A stretch of DNA of 64,000 bases from SCUB01 sp041918675. Lineage in GTDB: Bacteria > Pseudomonadota > Alphaproteobacteria > Rhizobiales > Xanthobacteraceae. Within the stretch, counting starts at the first letter, position 1. Each line of letters starts with the position of its first letter. The stretch lies in assembly GCA_041918675.1 (NCBI GenBank), contig JAYRVF010000012.1:124001-188000 (forward strand). Reading direction: 5' to 3'. Below the pieces are notes generated by a model. It worked only from the letters and a program-made list of their open reading frames with translations, was not told the origin of the DNA and searched no databases. Below are positions 18,561 to 27,495 of this stretch, in pieces. Position numbers and translations under genes: made by a program.

Positions 18561-19181
18561 ATGACCGACCGTCTCCTCGTGCTCGTGCGCCACGGCCAGA
18601 GCGAATGGAACCTGAAAAACCTCTTCACCGGCTGGAAGGACGTCGATCTGACCGAGAAGGGCGTCAACGAAGCGCGCGAGGCCGGGCGCAAGCTCAAGGC
18701 GCAAGGGCTCGTCTTCGACGTCGCGTTCACCTCGGCCTTGAAGCGCGCGCAGCGCACGCTCGACCTCGTGCTCGGCGAAATGGGTCAGACCGGCATTCCC
18801 ATCAAGCGCGACCAGGCGCTCAACGAACGCGACTACGGCGATCTCGTCGGCATGAACAAGGACGACGCGCGCAAGAAATGGGGCGAGGAGCAGGTTCATG
18901 TCTGGCGCCGTTCCTATGACGTGGCCCCGCCCGGCGGGGAAAGCCTGAAGGATACGGTCGCCCGCGCGCTGCCCTATTTCGTGCGGGAAATCCTGCCTTG
19001 CGTGCTGCGGGGCGAGCGCACCATCGTGGCCGCGCACGGCAATTCGCTGCGCGCGCTCGTCATGGTGCTGGAGGGGCTTTCGCCCGAAGGCATCGTCAAG
19101 CGGGAGCTCGCGACCGGCGCGCCGATCATCTACCGCCTCAAGGCCGACGCGACGACCGAAAGCAAGCTCGATCTGACCTGA
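18561..19181 (+). CDS. gpmA: 2,3-bisphosphoglycerate-dependent phosphoglycerate mutase
   Basis: GpmA interconverts 3- and 2-phosphoglycerate in glycolysis and gluconeogenesis. The 206-residue histidine-phosphatase-fold enzyme has the phospho-histidine motif LVLVRHGQSEWNLKNLFTGW at residues 5-24, the ERDYGDLVGMNKDDA acid/base segment, and AAHGNSLRALVMVLEGL with the second histidine. The ATG at 18561 is used; a GTG lies five codons upstream. It is shorter than the enteric enzyme, as is usual for alphaproteobacterial GpmA. Confidence 0.95.
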   Translation: MTDRLLVLVRHGQSEWNLKNLFTGWKDVDLTEKGVNEAREAGRKLKAQGLVFDVAFTSALKRAQRTLDLVLGEMGQTGIPIKRDQALNERDYGDLVGMNKDDARKKWGEEQVHVWRRSYDVAPPGGESLKDTVARALPYFVREILPCVLRGERTIVAAHGNSLRALVMVLEGLSPEGIVKRELATGAPIIYRLKADATTESKLDLT

Positions 19182-19230
19182 CGGGCGACCCGCGCATCGC
19201 GCGGCCGGCGGAAGGTTCGCGCGGGCGCGC

Positions 19231-20148
19231 CTACGAAGCCGGATCGCCGAGGTGACCGGCTTCCCAGCCGAGCATGGCGCGCTTGCGCGTCAGTCCCCAA
19301 TGATAGCCGGTTGGATTGCCCGACTTGCCCACCACCCGGTGGCAGGGAATGACGAAGGCGATCGGGTTCTTGCCGACCGCGGCGCCGACGGCGCGCGAGG
19401 CTTTCGCCGAACAGATTTTCGTCGCGACATCGGAATAGCTCGCGGTGCGGCCCATCGGGATGCGCATCAGCGTCTCCCAGACGCGGACCTCGAAATCGGT
19501 CCCGATCATGATCACGCGCAGCGGCTCGTCGGCGCGCCAGAGCCGTTCGTCGAAGACGCGCCGCGCGATCGGCGCGGTCGCCGCCATGTCCTCGACGTAA
19601 TCGGCGTTCGGCCAGCGCCGCCGCATGTCGGCGAGCGCGGCCTTCTCCTCGCCCGGATCGGCGAAGGCGAGCCCGACAAGACCGCGCGCGCTCGCGATCA
19701 CGATCGCCGCGCCAAAGGGCGAGGGATGAATGCCGAAGCTCAATTTCAGTCCGCGCCCACCCGCCTTCCATTCCCCTGGCGACATCGCCTCATGCGTCAC
19801 GAACAGATCGTGCAGCCGCGCCGGCCCCGATAGGCCGGAATCAAGCGCGGCATCGAGCACGCTCGCCGATTGCCGCAGCAGGCGCCGGGCGTGATCGAGT
19901 GTCAGCGCCTGGATGAAGGTCTTGGGCGTCAGCCCCGCCCAGCGGCGGAAGAGCTGATGCAATTCGTCGGGCGTCACGCCGGCCGCGTCCGCGATGTCGG
20001 CGATGTCGGGCTGGCTGCGCCAGGTCTCGCGCATGCAGGCGATCGCCCGGCGCACCACGTCATAGTCCCGCGCGGCGGCGGTGAGCGCGCCTGAAGAATC
20101 GGACGGGGCGGTTGGCGTGAGCGGGGTGACGTGGGCGGCGTTCGTCAT
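19231..20148 (-). CDS. Ada-like AraC regulator/O6-methylguanine-DNA methyltransferase, lacking the N-Ada zinc domain
   Basis: A 305-residue fusion of an AraC-type helix-turn-helix region (about residues 35-125; ADAAGVTPDELHQLFRRWAG, TLDHARRLLRQSASV) with a C-terminal methylguanine-DNA methyltransferase. The suicide Cys269 lies in FVIPCHRVVG, preceded by the DNA-binding MGRTASYSDVATKI helix. The N-terminal four-cysteine phosphotriester-repair domain of full-length Ada is missing, so the protein should not be activated by phosphotriester methyl transfer. It probably repairs O6-methylguanine directly and may still bind DNA through the AraC part. It converges on gpmA. Confidence 0.88.
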   Translation of the reverse strand: MTNAAHVTPLTPTAPSDSSGALTAAARDYDVVRRAIACMRETWRSQPDIADIADAAGVTPDELHQLFRRWAGLTPKTFIQALTLDHARRLLRQSASVLDAALDSGLSGPARLHDLFVTHEAMSPGEWKAGGRGLKLSFGIHPSPFGAAIVIASARGLVGLAFADPGEEKAALADMRRRWPNADYVEDMAATAPIARRVFDERLWRADEPLRVIMIGTDFEVRVWETLMRIPMGRTASYSDVATKICSAKASRAVGAAVGKNPIAFVIPCHRVVGKSGNPTGYHWGLTRKRAMLGWEAGHLGDPAS

Positions 20149-20562
20149 GAGGGTTTTCTAGTCGGGCGGGGCGCCTCTCGCCACCCGATTCCCGGCGAAA
20201 GCGGCGAAGCGGGCCGCGACGCGGCGACGCCGGATCGGGCGTCATGGCGAAAAAGATGTTTGATTCGAGATGGTTATGAGCTTTGCGAAGCCGTGTCGCC
20301 CGCGGCTTCCCGCCGCTTCCACGCTGTGGCCGCCGTCATAAGCCGTTCGCAAAAAGCGCCGTGGGAGCGATTCCGGCGACAATGGAATCCGTTTTTCGCG
20401 CCGAGGATTGGCTCGAGGTTCAATCCGGCGCGCGTCCATGTCCCGCGTAACGACCCAGTTCCGTAGGGAAATGCGCCGACGACCGCGCCGCGCGCGGGGA
20501 CCGGGTTGCCATTCGTGCTCGCGCCTCGTTATACGAACGCGATGGGGCCCAGGAAATCCGCC
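20149..20562. other. Intergenic region between the Ada-like gene and nth
   Basis: These 414 bp separate divergent genes and should hold both promoters. They include an AT-richer patch around 20250-20290. The frames running through the region have no recognisable protein, and I see no RNA gene or repeat. The AGGAAA site before 20563 fixes the nth start. Confidence 0.4.
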
Positions 20563-21270
20563 ATGTCTACCTCGCGCGCCGCGAAGGCGCGCGCGCGTCC
20601 GGCGACGTCGAAGCCGGCGCGCGCGGTGAGCGCGGTTTGGAACGCGGCCGACGCGCGCCTTGCCTTCACGCGCTTGCGCGAAGCCAATCCCGAGCCGCGC
20701 GGCGAGCTCGAATACATCAATCCCTATACGCTTCTCGTCGCGGTCGTCCTGTCGGCGCAGGCGACCGACACCGGCGTGAACAAGGCCACGCGCCGGCTGT
20801 TCGCCGACATTCGCACGCCGCGGGAGATGGTCGCGCTCGGAGAAGAGAGGCTTCGCGACTACATCAAGACGATCGGGCTTTTCCGCGCCAAGGCCAAGAA
20901 CGTCATCGCGCTGTCGGCGCTATTGCTCGAGCGCCACGGCGGCGAGGTGCCGCGCGACCGCGACGCGCTCGAGGCCTTGCCCGGCGTCGGCCGCAAGACC
21001 GCCAATGTGGTGCTCAACATCGCCTTCGGCGAACCGACCATCGCCGTCGACACGCATCTTTTCCGCGTCGCCAATCGCACCGGGCTCGCGCCCGGCAAGA
21101 CGCCGCGCGATGTCGAAACCGCGCTGGAGCGCGTCATTCCGGACGAGTTCAAGCGCCACGCGCATCACTGGCTGATCCTGCACGGACGTTATGTCTGCGT
21201 CGCCCGCGCGCCGAAATGCGGCCAGTGCCTGATCGCGGACCTTTGTCGCTGGCCGGAAAAATCCCTCTAG
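20563..21270 (+). CDS. nth: Endonuclease III
   Basis: Endonuclease III is a base-excision-repair DNA glycosylase/AP lyase for oxidised pyrimidines. The 235-residue protein contains LLVAVVLSAQATDTGVNKAT, the helix-hairpin-helix LPGVGRKTANVVLN with the catalytic lysine, and VDTHLFRVANRTGL with the catalytic aspartate. The [4Fe-4S] cysteines are Cys212, Cys219, Cys222 and Cys228 (C-x6-C-x2-C-x5-C). The ATG at 20563 is supported by AGGAAA; in-frame starts upstream add residues without homology. A basic N-terminal extension of about 20 residues is common in this class. Confidence 0.96.
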   Translation: MSTSRAAKARARPATSKPARAVSAVWNAADARLAFTRLREANPEPRGELEYINPYTLLVAVVLSAQATDTGVNKATRRLFADIRTPREMVALGEERLRDYIKTIGLFRAKAKNVIALSALLLERHGGEVPRDRDALEALPGVGRKTANVVLNIAFGEPTIAVDTHLFRVANRTGLAPGKTPRDVETALERVIPDEFKRHAHHWLILHGRYVCVARAPKCGQCLIADLCRWPEKSL

Positions 21271-21299
21271 GGCATTCGCGCCCCACGCGGCCGGACGCG

Positions 21300-22046
21300 C
21301 TAGCGCGGCGCGATCGACTTCTCCGGCGGCAGCAGCTCGGGTCGCGGACCGGACAATTGCTTGTGCATGTGGACCATGAAGGCCATGGCGAAAAGGGGCG
21401 TGGCGAGATTGACGATCGGAATCGAGACGAACGCCGCGATGACAAGGCCGGCGGAAAAGACCCGCGCCGCGTTTTGCCGCCGCATCGACTTGGCTTCCGC
21501 CACCGGACGGAAGCGCATGGCGGCGAGCTCGAAATATTCCCGCCCGAGCAGATAGGCCGTGGCGAGGAAGAAAATGATGAAGCCCGCGCCCGCGACCAGA
21601 ATGAAGGGCAGCGCCAGCAGGTAGACGCCCGCCGTGAGCAGCGCGGTGCGGCCGCCTTCCATCAGCGCGCGCGGCAGCGGCAGCGCGTGGCCGGGTTGCT
21701 CGGCGGGATAATGCGCGCGCTCGACCTCCTCGGCGACGTCGTCGACGAAGATGCTCGCCACCAGCGCCGTCACCGACGGCATCAGCATGATCGAGCCGAA
21801 CACGATGCCAAGTCCCGCCGCGATCGAGACGATCCACGCGACCGCGGTGAGCGGGGTGTGAAACGCCGGCCCGAGCCAGGCCTCGAGCGAGGCCTCGCCC
21901 GAGGTCGCGAACCAGCTCAGCACGCGATGCAGGACGACCGCCACCACGACGATGAGGGCGAGCGCCAGGCCCATCGCCTTGAACAGGATGGCGCGCATCG
22001 ACGGGGAAAGGATCTGCGACAGGGCCTTGACGGCGGCGTCGAACAT
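21300..22046 (-). CDS. CysZ-like integral membrane protein (EI24 domain)
   Basis: A 248-residue membrane protein of the EI24/CysZ family with about four to six hydrophobic segments: AILFKAMGLALALIVVVAVV near the N terminus, AWIVSIAAGLGIVFGSIMLM, YLLALPFILVAGAGFIIFFL, and a C-terminal pair around VFSAGLVIAAFVSIPIVNLA. The LLGREYFELAAMR segment is also typical. CysZ mediates sulfate entry in enterobacteria, but many alphaproteobacterial members are uncharacterised and no sulfur genes are nearby. The ATG at 22046 (after TTGGAG) is preferred to one four codons upstream. It converges on nth. Confidence 0.82.
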   Translation of the reverse strand: MFDAAVKALSQILSPSMRAILFKAMGLALALIVVVAVVLHRVLSWFATSGEASLEAWLGPAFHTPLTAVAWIVSIAAGLGIVFGSIMLMPSVTALVASIFVDDVAEEVERAHYPAEQPGHALPLPRALMEGGRTALLTAGVYLLALPFILVAGAGFIIFFLATAYLLGREYFELAAMRFRPVAEAKSMRRQNAARVFSAGLVIAAFVSIPIVNLATPLFAMAFMVHMHKQLSGPRPELLPPEKSIAPR

Positions 22047-22112
22047 GGCGGTCTCCAACAGGCGTCGCCGTTCAGGTAGGGAAATCCCGGGATTTCGGCA
22101 AGATGGCCGGCG

Positions 22113-22997
22113 TCAATAAATCCGCTCGGATTCCCGCGCCATGGCCGCCGGAGCGCCGGCTGCAATTCGGCCGATCGGCGCCTCTGCTTCCGCCTTCGCT
22201 CCGGCGGGGAGGAGCGGGGGCGGCGCCTTTTCGCCCATGTCCTTCACCGGCGCGGGGACATCGGCCCAATGCAGCCGCTTGTAGTCGAAGCCCATGACGA
22301 TCGTCGGCTTGACCACCTCGAAATAGGGCGAGATGTCGAAATCGCGCGGGGCATAAAGCGTCGAATGGCGGATGTGCAGGATCTCGCGCCGCGCCGCGCG
22401 GCTTTCCAGCGTCGTCACCTTCGGCAGGATGGGATAGCGCACTGATTGGAACGCCTCCGCGATCAGCGCCGAGCAGATCACGCGCGTCGGATCGCCTGAG
22501 CCGAGCGCGATCATGCGCCGTCGCCAGCGCTGCGGCACCGGCAGCGGAACGAGGTAGCGCATCAGGTCGATGATATTCTTGGTGTCGTAGCCGAGGCCGA
22601 TGCGCTCGACCGCATAGGCGCAAACCGCGTCGCGATCATCGTTGGTCAGGCCGACCGGCCGGCAGATGCGGGTGTGATATGGATGATATTTCGACAGCGG
22701 CGCGGAGATGACGCCCTCGCCGACATTGGCCTCGATCAGGACGTGCGGTTCGCCGTTTTCCTCCGCCGCGCCGTTGACCGGGCCGACGTAAAGCGCCGAA
22801 TGCGACCACGTCGATTGGGTCAGATATTTGATGATGCCGGAAATGCGATTGTCGCCCTCGACCAGGAGCACGTCGCCGGGACGAAGAATCCTGCTCAGCG
22901 CGGAGGGATCGCTCGGCGTATAGGGTTCGTAGCCCGCCGAGCGCTTCTGCAAATGTCGCGCGATCAGGCGTCCGATGCCGTCGAGCAGCATCCCCAT
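22113..22997 (-). CDS. YiiX-like permuted papain-type amidase/hydrolase
   Basis: A 294-residue protein of the YiiX/YaeF group (circularly permuted NlpC/P60-like cysteine hydrolases). The permuted catalytic order is visible: a histidine in QSTWSHSALYVGPV comes first and the candidate cysteine follows in TRVICSALIAEAFQSV. RPGDVLLVEGDNRISGIIKY is the usual family opening. No signal peptide is seen, and the Ala/Pro-rich C-terminal ~45 residues look disordered. It is upstream of the CysZ-like gene on the same strand. The start is the ATG at 22997 after GAGGAAA. The substrate (peptide, lipid or thioester) is unknown. Confidence 0.78.
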   Translation of the reverse strand: MGMLLDGIGRLIARHLQKRSAGYEPYTPSDPSALSRILRPGDVLLVEGDNRISGIIKYLTQSTWSHSALYVGPVNGAAEENGEPHVLIEANVGEGVISAPLSKYHPYHTRICRPVGLTNDDRDAVCAYAVERIGLGYDTKNIIDLMRYLVPLPVPQRWRRRMIALGSGDPTRVICSALIAEAFQSVRYPILPKVTTLESRAARREILHIRHSTLYAPRDFDISPYFEVVKPTIVMGFDYKRLHWADVPAPVKDMGEKAPPPLLPAGAKAEAEAPIGRIAAGAPAAMARESERIY

Positions 22998-23193
22998 GAC
23001 CGTTTCCTCTCGCGGCTCGGCGTTCTCCCGCATGCCCTTTCCCCTTCAGCGTCGCAGATACCGATTGCAATTTAGTTCATTTGAACCAAGCGACAAATCA
23101 TGAAAGATTTACCACGATCGCCATAGCGGCGGCGCCGCGCGCGCAGGGTTCGCCACGTGTTCACGGTCGCGGCAAACATTCGGAAACCATGTA

Positions 23194-24555
23194 ATGAAGT
23201 TGAGCCGCCGAAAGTTCCTGTCTTCCTCGCTCGCGGTCGCGGTGACGCCGGCGTTCGCCGCCGCGCCGCAGCGCGAAGCGGACGTGATCGTCGTCGGCGC
23301 GGGCGTCGCCGGCATCGCGGCGGCGCGCCGGATCGTCGCGGCCAATCGCAAGGTCCTGATCGTGGAGGCGGCCGCGACCATCGGCGGGCGCTGCGTCACC
23401 GATACCTCGACCTTCGCCTCGCCCTTCGATCGCGGCGCGCACGCGCTGCATGATCCCGAATCAAATCCGCTGGCGAAGTTGGCGCGACCGGCGGGCTTCG
23501 ACGTCTATCTCGCGCCGCATGGCCAGAAGATACGCGTCGGCCGCCGCTTCGCGCGCGCCGGCGAGATGGAGGATTATCTCGCCACCATCGTGCGCGCGAC
23601 GAACGCGATCGACGACGCGGCGCGCGGCAAGGCCGATGTCGCCTGCGCCGGCGCGCTGCCGCGCGATCTCGGCGAATGGGGACCGACGGCCGAGTTCATG
23701 CTCGGGCCATTTCTGAGCGGCAAGGACCTGAAGGAAATGTCGGCGGTCGACTTCGCGCGCGCGGCGCGCCGCGCGCAGATCGCGTTCTGTCGCCAGGGCG
23801 TCGGCGCGCTGCTCGCGCGTCTGGCCGCCGGACTGCCGATCGTCTTGGCGACGCCGGTAAGCCGCGTGGCGTGGACGAACCGCGCCGCGCAGGTGGAAAC
23901 GCCGGCCGGCCGCATCGACGGCAAGGCCGTGATCGTGACCGCCTCGACCAATGTGCTCGCGTCGGGCGCGCTGAAGTTCAGCCCCGATCTGCCGCGCCGC
24001 CATCTCGAGGCGATCAACAAGCTCGGCCTGGGGAGCCGCGAGCGCATCGCGCTCGAACTCTCCGGCAATCCGCTCGGGCTGCAGAACGACGATTTCATCG
24101 TCGAGAAGTCGACCGGCGCGGAGACCGGCGTGCTGTTCGGCAATGTCGGCGGCTCCTCGCTTTGCGTCGTCGAGATCGCGGGCGGGTTCGGGCGCGATCT
24201 GTCGGCCAGCGGCGAGGCGGCGATGACGGCGTTCGCGATCGAATGGCTGACGCGCATGTTCGGCGGCGAAGTCGGCAAGGCCGTGACGCGATCGAGCGCG
24301 ACGCGGTGGGACGGCGCGCCTTACGTGCGGGGCGGCGCGTCGGTCGCCGCGCCCGGCGCGCAGCCGTCGCGAAAGATCCTGAGCGAGCCCGTGGGCGCGG
24401 TCCAGTTCGCTGGCGAGGCCGCGCACGAAACGTCATGGGGAACGGTCGCGGGAGCCTGGCAATCGGGCGAAAGCGCGGCCGACGCGGTGCTCAAACGCCT
24501 CGGCGCGGTGAAAGAGGAGGCCCCCGCCGCGCCCGCGAAGCGCCGGCGCAAATAG
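23194..24555 (+). CDS. Tat-exported FAD-dependent amine oxidase-like protein
   Basis: A 453-residue flavoprotein. The N terminus MKLSRRKFLSSSLAVAVTPA is a twin-arginine signal (SRRKFL), so it is probably folded with FAD in the cytosol and exported to the periplasm. The dinucleotide fold DVIVVGAGVAGIAAARRIVA follows at about residues 29-48, then IGGRCVTDTSTF. The C-terminal flavin/substrate segment VQFAGEAAHETSWGTVAGAW fits the flavin amine oxidase/phytoene-desaturase-like superfamily. The tail (PAAPAKRRRK) is basic. No partner genes identify the substrate; flanking genes are on the other strand. Confidence 0.82.
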   Translation: MKLSRRKFLSSSLAVAVTPAFAAAPQREADVIVVGAGVAGIAAARRIVAANRKVLIVEAAATIGGRCVTDTSTFASPFDRGAHALHDPESNPLAKLARPAGFDVYLAPHGQKIRVGRRFARAGEMEDYLATIVRATNAIDDAARGKADVACAGALPRDLGEWGPTAEFMLGPFLSGKDLKEMSAVDFARAARRAQIAFCRQGVGALLARLAAGLPIVLATPVSRVAWTNRAAQVETPAGRIDGKAVIVTASTNVLASGALKFSPDLPRRHLEAINKLGLGSRERIALELSGNPLGLQNDDFIVEKSTGAETGVLFGNVGGSSLCVVEIAGGFGRDLSASGEAAMTAFAIEWLTRMFGGEVGKAVTRSSATRWDGAPYVRGGASVAAPGAQPSRKILSEPVGAVQFAGEAAHETSWGTVAGAWQSGESAADAVLKRLGAVKEEAPAAPAKRRRK

Positions 24556-24617
24556 CGCGGTCCGGCGATCGCGGCGTCGTTTCGCGGCCGTGACCGCGCG
24601 CGGACAATCGTCGCGGT

Positions 24618-27041
24618 TCAGCCGCGCAGCACGCCGCCGAGTTTCTTGGCCACCTCGGCCACGATCCTTGCCGCCACCGCTTCGATGTCCTGGTCGGTCA
24701 GCGTCTTGTCGCGCGGCTGCAGCGTCACCGCGATGGCGAGCGACTTCTTGCCGTCGTCGATGCCCTTGCCCTCGTAGAGGTCGAACACGCCGACATTGGT
24801 GATGAGCTTCTTGTCGATCCCTTGCGCGATGCGCACGAGATCGCCGGCCTTCACCTTGCGGTCGACGATGAAGGCGAAGTCGCGCGTGACCGGCTGGAAC
24901 GGCGACAGATCGAGCAGCGGTTTGGCGCGCGTGGGCTTGGGCTTGGCCGCCGGAATGGCGTCGAGCACGACCTCGAAGGCGACGATCGGCCCATCGGCGC
25001 CGAGCGCTTCCAGCACGCGCGGATGCATCTCGCCGAAATGGCCAAGCACGTTTTGCGGGCCGATCTGGATCGTGCCCGAGCGTCCCGGGTGAAGCCAGGA
25101 CGGCCCGCCCGGCACCGTCTGCATCGCCTGCGGAAGGGCGCCGGCCGCGATCAGAACGCCGAGCGCGTCGGCCTTGGCGTCGTAGAGGCTCGCGGCCGCG
25201 CTCGACGTCCAGTGCCGGCCGAGGCCGCCGGCGCAGGCGAGCCCGCGGCGGATACCGCTCGCCGCGATCACCTGGTCTTGCGGGCGGTCGCCCTTGAAGA
25301 TCTGCCCGACCTCGAACAGCGCGACATCGCCGATGCCGCGATCGGCATTGCGCTGGGCCGCCGCGATCAGGCCGGGAACGAGGCTCGGCCGCATGTCGGA
25401 GAGATCCGACGCGATCGGATTGGCGAGCGCGAGCGCCGCCGCGCCGCCGCCGAACAATTCGGCATGCGGCTTGGAGATGAACGACCAGGTGACGGCCTCC
25501 ATCATGCCGCGCGCGGCCGCGGCGCGCCGTGCCCGCCGCGTGCGGTTCTGCATCGGGGTCAGGACCGGCTTGCGCGGCGCCTCGCCGCGATCGAAGGCGG
25601 CGAGCGGCACCCGGTCGACGCCGACGATGCGCACGATCTCCTCGACGAGGTCGGCTTTGCCGTGCACGTCGGCGCGCCATGACGGCACCGCGACCTTCAC
25701 GACCGGCTCCTTGCCCGCGACCATGAAGCCGAGATGGCCGAGCACGCGCCGCATCTCGACGAAGGGAACGTCGATGCCGGCGATGCGCTTGACCTCGTCG
25801 ACCGGGAATTCGATGACGCGGTCCTCGCCGTGGCGGGCGCCGGCGACGATGATTTCCGACGGCGTGCCGCCGCACATGTCCATCACCAGTCTGGTGGCGA
25901 GCTCAAGTCCCGGCACCATGAAGGCCGGATCGACGCCGCGCTCGAAGCGGTAGCGCGCGTCGGAATTGATGCCGAGCCTGCGGCCGGTCTGGGCGATGTT
26001 GAATTCGTTCCACAGCGCCGATTCGATCAGCACGTCGGTGGTCGTCTCCGAGCAGCCCGAAAGCTCGCCGCCCATGATGCCGGCCAGCGATTCCACGCCG
26101 GCGTCGTCGGCGATCACGCAATTCGAATCGTCGAGCGCGTAGGTCCTGCCGTCGAGCGCGAGCAGGCCCTCGCCCTCGCGCCCGCGCCGGACGACAAGGT
26201 GGCCCTTGACCTTGGCCGCGTCGAACACGTGCAGCGGCCGGCCGCGATCGTAGGTCATGTAATTGGTGACATCGACCAGCGCGTTGATGGGCCGCAGCCC
26301 GATCGCGGTCAGGCGCTTCTGCATCCATTCCGGTGACGGTCCGTTCGTCACGCCGCGCACGAGCCGCAAGGCGAAGCCGGGGCACAGATCGGGCGCTTCG
26401 ACGGCCACCTTCACGGGGCAGGGGAATTCGCCCTTCACCGGCTTGATGGCGGCGTCCTTGAGCTTGCCCATGTCGGCGCTCGCCAGATCGCGCGCGATGC
26501 CGTGCACGCCGGTGCAGTCGGCGCGGTTCGGCGTCAGGTTGATCTCGAACACGGGATCGCCGAGCCTTGCCCAGGCGGCGTAGTTTTCCCCGACCGGCGC
26601 GTCGGCCGGCAAATCGAGAATACCCTCGTGATCGTCGGAGATTTGCAGTTCCGCCGCCGAGCACAGCATGCCGCGGCTCTCGACGCCGCGAATGGTGCCG
26701 ACGCCGAGGGTGATGTCCTTGCCGGGAATGTAGGTGCCGGGGGCGGAGAACACGCTCTTCATGCCGGTGCGCGCGTTCGGCGCGCCGCAGACGACCTGCA
26801 CCGGCGCGACGTTGCCCTCCGCGTCCTTGGCGCCGGTATCGACCATGCACACGCGCAGGCGGTCGGCGTTGGGATGCTGTTCGGCGGAAATCACGCGCGC
26901 GATGGTGAAGGGCGCGAGCACTTTCGCCTTGTCTTCGAGATGCTCGACCTCGAGCCCGATCATGGTGAGCTTGTCGGCGATCGCGGCAAGCGTCTCGTCG
27001 GTGTCGAGGTGCTCTTTCAGCCAGGAGAGGGTGAATTTCAT
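24618..27041 (-). CDS. pheT: Phenylalanyl-tRNA synthetase beta subunit
   Basis: PheT is the beta subunit of the alpha2-beta2 enzyme that charges tRNA-Phe. The 807-residue protein contains, in order, the N-terminal MKFTLSWLKEHLDTDETL, a tRNA-binding EMAP-like domain (VCGAPNARTGMKSVFSAPGT), the B3/B4 editing region, the catalytic-like core (ERGVDPAFMVPGLELAT), and a C-terminal ferredoxin-fold anticodon-binding domain ending VAKKLGGVLRG. The start is at 27041, one base after the stop of the DUF559 gene and 551 bp from pheS, whereas pheS-pheT are normally adjacent. A decayed second copy of its first codons is present next to pheS. Confidence 0.97.
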   Translation of the reverse strand: MKFTLSWLKEHLDTDETLAAIADKLTMIGLEVEHLEDKAKVLAPFTIARVISAEQHPNADRLRVCMVDTGAKDAEGNVAPVQVVCGAPNARTGMKSVFSAPGTYIPGKDITLGVGTIRGVESRGMLCSAAELQISDDHEGILDLPADAPVGENYAAWARLGDPVFEINLTPNRADCTGVHGIARDLASADMGKLKDAAIKPVKGEFPCPVKVAVEAPDLCPGFALRLVRGVTNGPSPEWMQKRLTAIGLRPINALVDVTNYMTYDRGRPLHVFDAAKVKGHLVVRRGREGEGLLALDGRTYALDDSNCVIADDAGVESLAGIMGGELSGCSETTTDVLIESALWNEFNIAQTGRRLGINSDARYRFERGVDPAFMVPGLELATRLVMDMCGGTPSEIIVAGARHGEDRVIEFPVDEVKRIAGIDVPFVEMRRVLGHLGFMVAGKEPVVKVAVPSWRADVHGKADLVEEIVRIVGVDRVPLAAFDRGEAPRKPVLTPMQNRTRRARRAAAARGMMEAVTWSFISKPHAELFGGGAAALALANPIASDLSDMRPSLVPGLIAAAQRNADRGIGDVALFEVGQIFKGDRPQDQVIAASGIRRGLACAGGLGRHWTSSAAASLYDAKADALGVLIAAGALPQAMQTVPGGPSWLHPGRSGTIQIGPQNVLGHFGEMHPRVLEALGADGPIVAFEVVLDAIPAAKPKPTRAKPLLDLSPFQPVTRDFAFIVDRKVKAGDLVRIAQGIDKKLITNVGVFDLYEGKGIDDGKKSLAIAVTLQPRDKTLTDQDIEAVAARIVAEVAKKLGGVLRG

Positions 27042-27042
27042 G

Positions 27043-27492
27043 TCACTGTTCCGGCATGCTCCCTCCCCCGCTTGCGGGGGAGGGTTGGGGAGGGGGAATG
27101 GGTATCGACAAACGCGCGCTTGAGACTTGCGCGGCGATCGTCTCAAGGACGCCGGCGCGGTTCGACATCACATCCAAATTGCTGAATCGAACGGTGCGGA
27201 AACCTCTTGATGCAAGATAGGCGGACCGCCGCGTGTCGTTTCGCTCGCCTTCGTCGGAATAATGCTGGCCGCCATCGATCTCGACGATGAATTTCGCACT
27301 AGGGCAAATGAAATCAACAATGTAGGGGCCGATCGGCGCCTGCCGGCGAAAATGCGCACCCTGCAAGCGGTGCGCGCGCAGCGCCGACCAGAGGACGCGC
27401 TCCGCGTCGGTCGAAGCACGGCGCAGCATTCGCGCTCGTGAGCGTGCTTTGCGCGGGACGGACCATGTCGGCTTAGCGGCGGCGTGCGGCAT
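27043..27492 (-). CDS. DUF559 domain endonuclease-like protein, inside an inverted-repeat-bounded unit
   Basis: A 149-residue DUF559 protein related to very-short-patch repair (Vsr) and other PD-(D/E)XK nucleases. After a basic N terminus come LRRASTDAERVLWSALRAHR, GPYIVDFICPSAKFIVEIDG and GGQHYSDEGERNDTRRSAYL; the Asp-x-Glu-x-Asp array and QH are the expected nuclease residues. It starts at the ATG at 27492, just inside the right inverted repeat, after a GGAGGGGG site supplied by that repeat. Its C terminus (PPPQPSPASGGGS) is encoded by the left inverted repeat. Its stop lies one base before the pheT ATG, so pheT may be translationally coupled to it. Cleavage activity and target are inferred. 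Confidence 0.85.
   Translation of the reverse strand: MPHAAAKPTWSVPRKARSRARMLRRASTDAERVLWSALRAHRLQGAHFRRQAPIGPYIVDFICPSAKFIVEIDGGQHYSDEGERNDTRRSAYLASRGFRTVRFSNLDVMSNRAGVLETIAAQVSSARLSIPIPPPQPSPASGGGSMPEQ
27061..27096 (+). repeat. Left inverted repeat of the DUF559 unit
   Basis: The sequence begins CCCTCCCCCG-CTTG-CGGGGGAGGG, a perfect 10-bp stem with a 4-base loop (27061-27084), and continues TTGGGGAGGGGG. It matches the right repeat (27496-27530, minus strand) over about 35 positions with one indel and three or four substitutions. Confidence 0.85.
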
Positions 27493-27495
27493 CGA

